Shown piece after piece: positions 61,472 through 64,000 of a stretch of 64,000 nt of DNA. The DNA lies in contig NZ_JACXAD010000025.1 in NCBI RefSeq assembly GCF_014699115.1, positions 1-64,000 of the forward strand. Direction: 5' to 3'. The position numbers and the translations under genes were made by a program. The stretch is from Hymenobacter montanus (GTDB lineage: Bacteria; Bacteroidota; Bacteroidia; Cytophagales; Hymenobacteraceae). The notes below the pieces were generated by a model. The model searched no databases and was not told where the DNA came from. It saw only the letters and a list, made by a program, of their open reading frames with translations. Positions within the stretch are counted from its first letter, which is position 1. The number at the start of each line of letters is the position of its first letter.

Positions 61472-61884
61472 GCCTCTACTTGCTGGATACCAACATCTGC
61501 ATTCATTTCACTAAGAACGAATACGGCATTGTCGAAAAACTAGATCACGTCGGTTTCGGTAATTGCTTTATCAGTGAGCTAACCATTGCCGAAATGCTGT
61601 ACGGCGTGGCCAACAGCGTCCCCACCAAACAGGCCGCCAACCGCCACGCGCTGAACCAGCTCCGCATCGCCTTTGAAGGCCACATCCTGCCCATTGCGGA
61701 CTGCTTCGAGCACTACGCTGCCGAGAAAACCCGCCTGCGCCGAGCCGGCCGCCCCGTCGATGACTTCGACTTGATGATAGGCTGCACCGCCCTCCGGCAT
61801 GGTCTCACGCTGGTCACGCGCAACACCCGCCACTTTGCCGGTTTGGCCAACCTGCCGCTGGAAAACTGGATTGACAAGCTGTAA
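61468..61884 (+). CDS. VapC-like PIN domain toxin, pair 1
   Basis: A 138-residue PIN-domain ribonuclease toxin. The acidic residues of the active site are present: LLDTNICIH (first Asp), ELTIAEMLYG (Glu), RPVDDFDLMIGCTALRHG (Asp pair) and VTRNTRHF near the end. VapC toxins cleave tRNA or rRNA when not bound by the antitoxin. It is 4 bases overlapped with the antitoxin gene. About half identical to the toxin of pair 2, so the pairs are related by duplication. Confidence 0.93.
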   Translation: MSLYLLDTNICIHFTKNEYGIVEKLDHVGFGNCFISELTIAEMLYGVANSVPTKQAANRHALNQLRIAFEGHILPIADCFEHYAAEKTRLRRAGRPVDDFDLMIGCTALRHGLTLVTRNTRHFAGLANLPLENWIDKL

Positions 61885-61891
61885 AGTCCCC

Positions 61892-61940
61892 ATCCGCCCC
61901 GCCCGCTGCTGACGAAACAGCAGCTTCTCCGTATCTTAAG
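61892..61940 (+). repeat. Hairpin-promoter motif D (best copy)
   Basis: GCTGCTG-ACGAAA-CAGCAGC (61905-61924) is a perfect 7-bp hairpin with the conserved GAAAC at the loop edge. TTCTCCGTATCTTAAG follows, with TATCTTAA at 61932-61939 resembling the Bacteroidota -7 box, only four bases before the ATG of the second antitoxin. Confidence 0.7.
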
Positions 61941-61943
61941 CAT

Positions 61944-62246
61944 ATGAAAATTGCTCTTGAATTAGAATTTCCTGATGAGCAGGCTGCTTTGGTTATGCGG
62001 CAGTTGCAAGGCTTGCCGGAAATAACGGTGCGCTTTTTAGGCCCGGAGGCAATTGAACAGCGGAGTGTGAGCGCTGCTCGTTCGCTGCGCGGCCCTGCCC
62101 AGCCAACTGAGCACTTATCGGAACAGCAGCAAAACGAGCTGCTTGACCAGGTATTTGGCTCGTGGCAGTCGGATGAAACCGATGAGGAGCTAGTACGCCA
62201 GATTTATGCGGCCCGACAAGACAACCCCCGCGACGTAACGCTGTAA
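61944..62246 (+). CDS. VapB-like antitoxin, pair 2
   Basis: A 100-residue protein. Its N-terminus (MKIALELEFPDEQAALVMRQ, then LPEITVRFLGPE) is unlike that of the pair-1 antitoxin, whereas the C-terminus GSWQSDETDEELVRQIYAAR and RDVTL is the same. The ATG lies directly behind the promoter-like box, so the transcript is nearly leaderless. The stop overlaps the toxin start by one base (TAATG). Confidence 0.8.
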   Translation: MKIALELEFPDEQAALVMRQLQGLPEITVRFLGPEAIEQRSVSAARSLRGPAQPTEHLSEQQQNELLDQVFGSWQSDETDEELVRQIYAARQDNPRDVTL

Positions 62247-62659
62247 TGCCGTACTTATTGGACACCAATATCTGCATTCACCTGATTAATGGCGACTTCG
62301 ATTTAGCCGCTAAACTGAAGGTGGTAAAGGTTGAAAACTGTTTCTTATCGGAGCTTTCCCTGGCTGAGCTACTTTTTGGAGTAGAGAACAGTGCCCTGAC
62401 CCGGCGGGAGATAAACCGCTTCAACGTGCGGCGTTTTCAGCAGCTATTTGAGGAAAGAATATTGCCGGTGTCGGGCGCAATCGAGACGTATGCCGTGCAG
62501 AAAGCCCATCTACGGCGAATTGGTCGTCCGCAAGGCGAGTTTGATATGCTGATTGGCACTACCGCCATTGCTTACCGTCTCACCCTGGTCACTCGCAATA
62601 CGCGCCATTTTGAATATATGGCCCCTTTGGCTGTGGAAAACTGGATTGACAAGCCATGA
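62246..62659 (+). CDS. VapC-like PIN domain toxin, pair 2
   Basis: A 137-residue PIN-domain toxin: LLDTNICIHLING (first Asp), ELSLAELLFGVENS (Glu), RRIGRPQGEFDMLIGTTAIA (the position of the acidic pair is GEFD here, so one Asp is replaced) and VTRNTRHFEYMAPLAVENWI. The active site keeps at least three acidic residues. Homologous to the pair-1 toxin along the whole length. It is the last intact gene of the island. Confidence 0.92.
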   Translation: MPYLLDTNICIHLINGDFDLAAKLKVVKVENCFLSELSLAELLFGVENSALTRREINRFNVRRFQQLFEERILPVSGAIETYAVQKAHLRRIGRPQGEFDMLIGTTAIAYRLTLVTRNTRHFEYMAPLAVENWIDKP

Positions 62660-62664
62660 AGCAA

Positions 62665-62712
62665 CTTCCCGCCCGCCGCTGCCGAAACGGGCGCTTTGGA
62701 AGAGCCCCTAGC
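62665..62712 (+). repeat. Hairpin-promoter motif E
   Basis: GCCCG (62671-62675) pairs with CGGGC (62688-62692), with GAAAC at the loop edge; GCTTTGG and CCTAGCTTG follow. It stands behind pair 2, in front of the decayed vapC unit. Confidence 0.6.
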
Positions 62713-62929
62713 TTGAATTTAGCGCAACTCGCCCTGCAAAATAGGTCGTTGGGCCTCCAACGGTTGTGGAACCTAATGTTCCGCTGTAATTTGCCGACGT
62801 GCGCTAATGGAAGTGCATGCTCCACTGCAAGAGCTAGGGCACGCGGTATATGCCTGCATGTTCAAGGCCCAGCAATAGTCCTTAACCTCTCTTTCTACTC
62901 CTTCTATGCTAAGGAATCTGCTATCTATC

Positions 62930-63151
62930 GGCCTTGCCATTACCGATTGCCATAACGACGAGTTCGAGCCCACTAAGGCAGCAGGTGCTTCCCATCGCGC
63001 TCGCGCTGGAAATATTCGCCGACCAGAAAGTAGTGTTGTGGCGGAGCGACCGGCCAGTTGATGATTTATCATCGGTAGCATGGCGATGGCCAACGGCCTC
63101 ATGCTCGTCACGCGCAACTCCCGCCACTTCGCTGGCTTGTCCAACTCGTAA
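62930..63151 (+). pseudogene. Remnant of a third vapC-like PIN toxin
   Basis: VLPIALALEIFADQKVVLWR and SDRPVDDL correspond to the middle of PIN toxins; after a frameshift near 63063 the other frame reads FIIGSMAMANGLMLVTRNSR and HFAGLSNS, matching their C-terminus. The N-terminal third with the first catalytic Asp is missing. The gene cannot make an active toxin. Confidence 0.75.
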
Positions 63152-63476
63152 AGGGCCCCCATTCCATCGTAGTCGGGCCACTCGTTGCGGGTATTGCTTG
63201 AGGAAACGCGAGCTTAACATTAATAGTTGCCCTGATGCGAGTTTAAAGCTTCGGAAATATGCCTATGTAAATATTATGCTTGGAAAATATGATATTCTGT
63301 CGTAACTTGCTACTACTCGTCATTGGAGGCTTAACCATAATGGCAAGAAGAGCTACGAGCTCGCGCCAGTTGTGTTACCACGATCAAAGAGGTAGCTGCC
63401 AGTATCAATGTAGTTATTGTCTTAACACTCACACCTGCTTCTAAAAAAACATTAATAAATAATAATATAATTCTAT

Positions 63477-64000
63477 ATGAATGAAATAGTTACTGGAATA
63501 GGTTTTCCTATCGTAGTTGGAGTTGTGAATTTTGTTGCAAACAAAGTATATACCCAATTTACCGGTGATGAAAGGAGTTTCTTCTGGAAAAAGAAAATTC
63601 ATTTGATAGATCATTTTGACAGTAGAACAGATCTGGAGGAACTTAAAAAACGTCTCAAGATTGTTGTCATAGATGATCATGATATTTTTCCTGTACAACC
63701 TTTCACTGATGCTGGATATAGTATCGAAAGGTGGAATACCGTCAAGGATTATTCTAAACTTGAGTCAGGGGCATATGATATAATAGTCTTGGATATATTT
63801 GATGTTGCCCAACATCTTTCGGAAGATGATGGCCTTGGTGTTTTGGATAGCCTTAAAAAGAAAAATCCTGCACAAATAATAATTGCTTATTCCGGCCATA
63901 GTTTTGACTTGTCTAAGCAGCGATTTTGGGATTTGGCAGATGAGAAGATCGTGAAGCCGTCAAGCTTCTTGAGAATAAAGGATGTAATGGATAATGTTGT
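63477..64000 (+). CDS. Receiver-domain protein with N-terminal membrane segment (partial, runs off the right edge)
   Basis: At least 174 residues, without stop inside the window. Residues 4-25 are hydrophobic (IVTGIGFPIVVGVVNFVANK) and may anchor the protein. The receiver domain starts near 62: KIVVIDDHDIFPV (acidic pair), YDIIVLDIFDV (phospho-Asp position), AQIIIAYSGHS (Ser/Thr position) and DEKIVKPSS (Lys). The gene is very AT-rich compared with the rest of the window, so it was probably acquired by transfer. The missing C-terminus may hold an output domain. Confidence 0.75.
   Translation, partial: MNEIVTGIGFPIVVGVVNFVANKVYTQFTGDERSFFWKKKIHLIDHFDSRTDLEELKKRLKIVVIDDHDIFPVQPFTDAGYSIERWNTVKDYSKLESGAYDIIVLDIFDVAQHLSEDDGLGVLDSLKKKNPAQIIIAYSGHSFDLSKQRFWDLADEKIVKPSSFLRIKDVMDNV

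Larger units (their letters stand above)
62660..63476. other. Decayed end of the toxin-antitoxin island
   Basis: About 815 bases with motif E, a possible short antitoxin remnant (MEVHAPLQELGHAVYACMFK at 62807) and the vapC remnant at 62930-63151. GC content falls sharply after about 63200, where the AT-rich segment with the receiver gene begins. No intact gene. Confidence 0.5.

Noticed and set aside
59048..62712. Integron attC sites between cassettes
   Set aside because: The expected GTTRRRY and RYYYAAC core sites are not placed at the ends of the hairpins, and no integrase is in the window; kept only as a loose analogy.

Overview
The window looks like chromosomal DNA of a high-GC member of the Bacteroidota, most likely Hymenobacter or a close relative (inference). 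The reasons are the GC-rich coding bias, a PNP-type T9SS C-terminal sorting domain, TonB receptors with a carboxypeptidase-like regulatory domain, LytS/LytTR signalling pairs, weak Shine-Dalgarno signals, and promoter elements of the TAnnTTTG type. I found no rRNA, tRNA, CRISPR array, phage or intact transposon.

Layout. 0-9 kb: housekeeping and accessory enzymes (VOC protein, GluQ-like tRNA synthetase homologue, endonuclease V, an overlapping DUF1990 pair, a DUF2807 protein, a SnoaL-like protein with an AraC regulator and a zinc alcohol dehydrogenase), then a GC-rich palindromic repeat cluster and a DEDD-type exonuclease. 9.5-16.3 kb: an outer-membrane receptor and two LytS-type kinase/LytTR regulator operons. 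16.4-30.8 kb: exported proteins with clear local duplication, namely two M61 peptidases, two YCF48-type beta-propellers, two carboxypeptidase-regulatory-domain proteins and two tandem serine-hydrolase lipoproteins. 31.6-36.4 kb: an ABC ATPase with a giant permease fused to an M1 aminopeptidase. 36.8-39.1 kb: an sdpR-sdpI operon, a CPBP membrane protease and a decayed second sdpR, both sdpR copies keeping the same upstream operator. 39.8-50.9 kb: ECF sigma factor with a small membrane protein, nuoK-nuoL, an OmpA/TSP3 protein with a Lys/Ala/Pro tail, DUF72, prolyl oligopeptidase, and a double retropepsin-like protease. 51-58.9 kb: an overlapping YcgG (GntA-like)/DUF1989 operon, a 138-bp MITE-like element, a methyltransferase, pirin, phytanoyl-CoA dioxygenase, GH43, NmrA-like protein and a membrane protein.

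59-63.2 kb is a toxin-antitoxin island. It holds a zeta-like toxin broken by a frameshift, two intact VapBC-like pairs and decayed remnants. The units are separated by five copies of a related intergenic motif: a GC-rich hairpin whose stem changes in both arms while the GAAAC loop edge stays, followed by a promoter-like box. The extreme right end is AT-rich and starts a cut-off gene for a receiver-domain protein, which suggests a recently acquired region beyond the window.

Several families of intergenic inverted repeats run through the window (the AATTAAAAATTAAAAATGA family, a GTGCTTGGTGC family in nuoK-nuoL, and the GCCGCGTAGCGGC family). The first two tend to fill the space exactly from a stop codon to the next start codon. 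The best candidates for something undescribed are the hairpin-promoter cassettes of the toxin-antitoxin island, the YcgG/DUF1989 overlapping operon, and the stop-to-start repeat elements.
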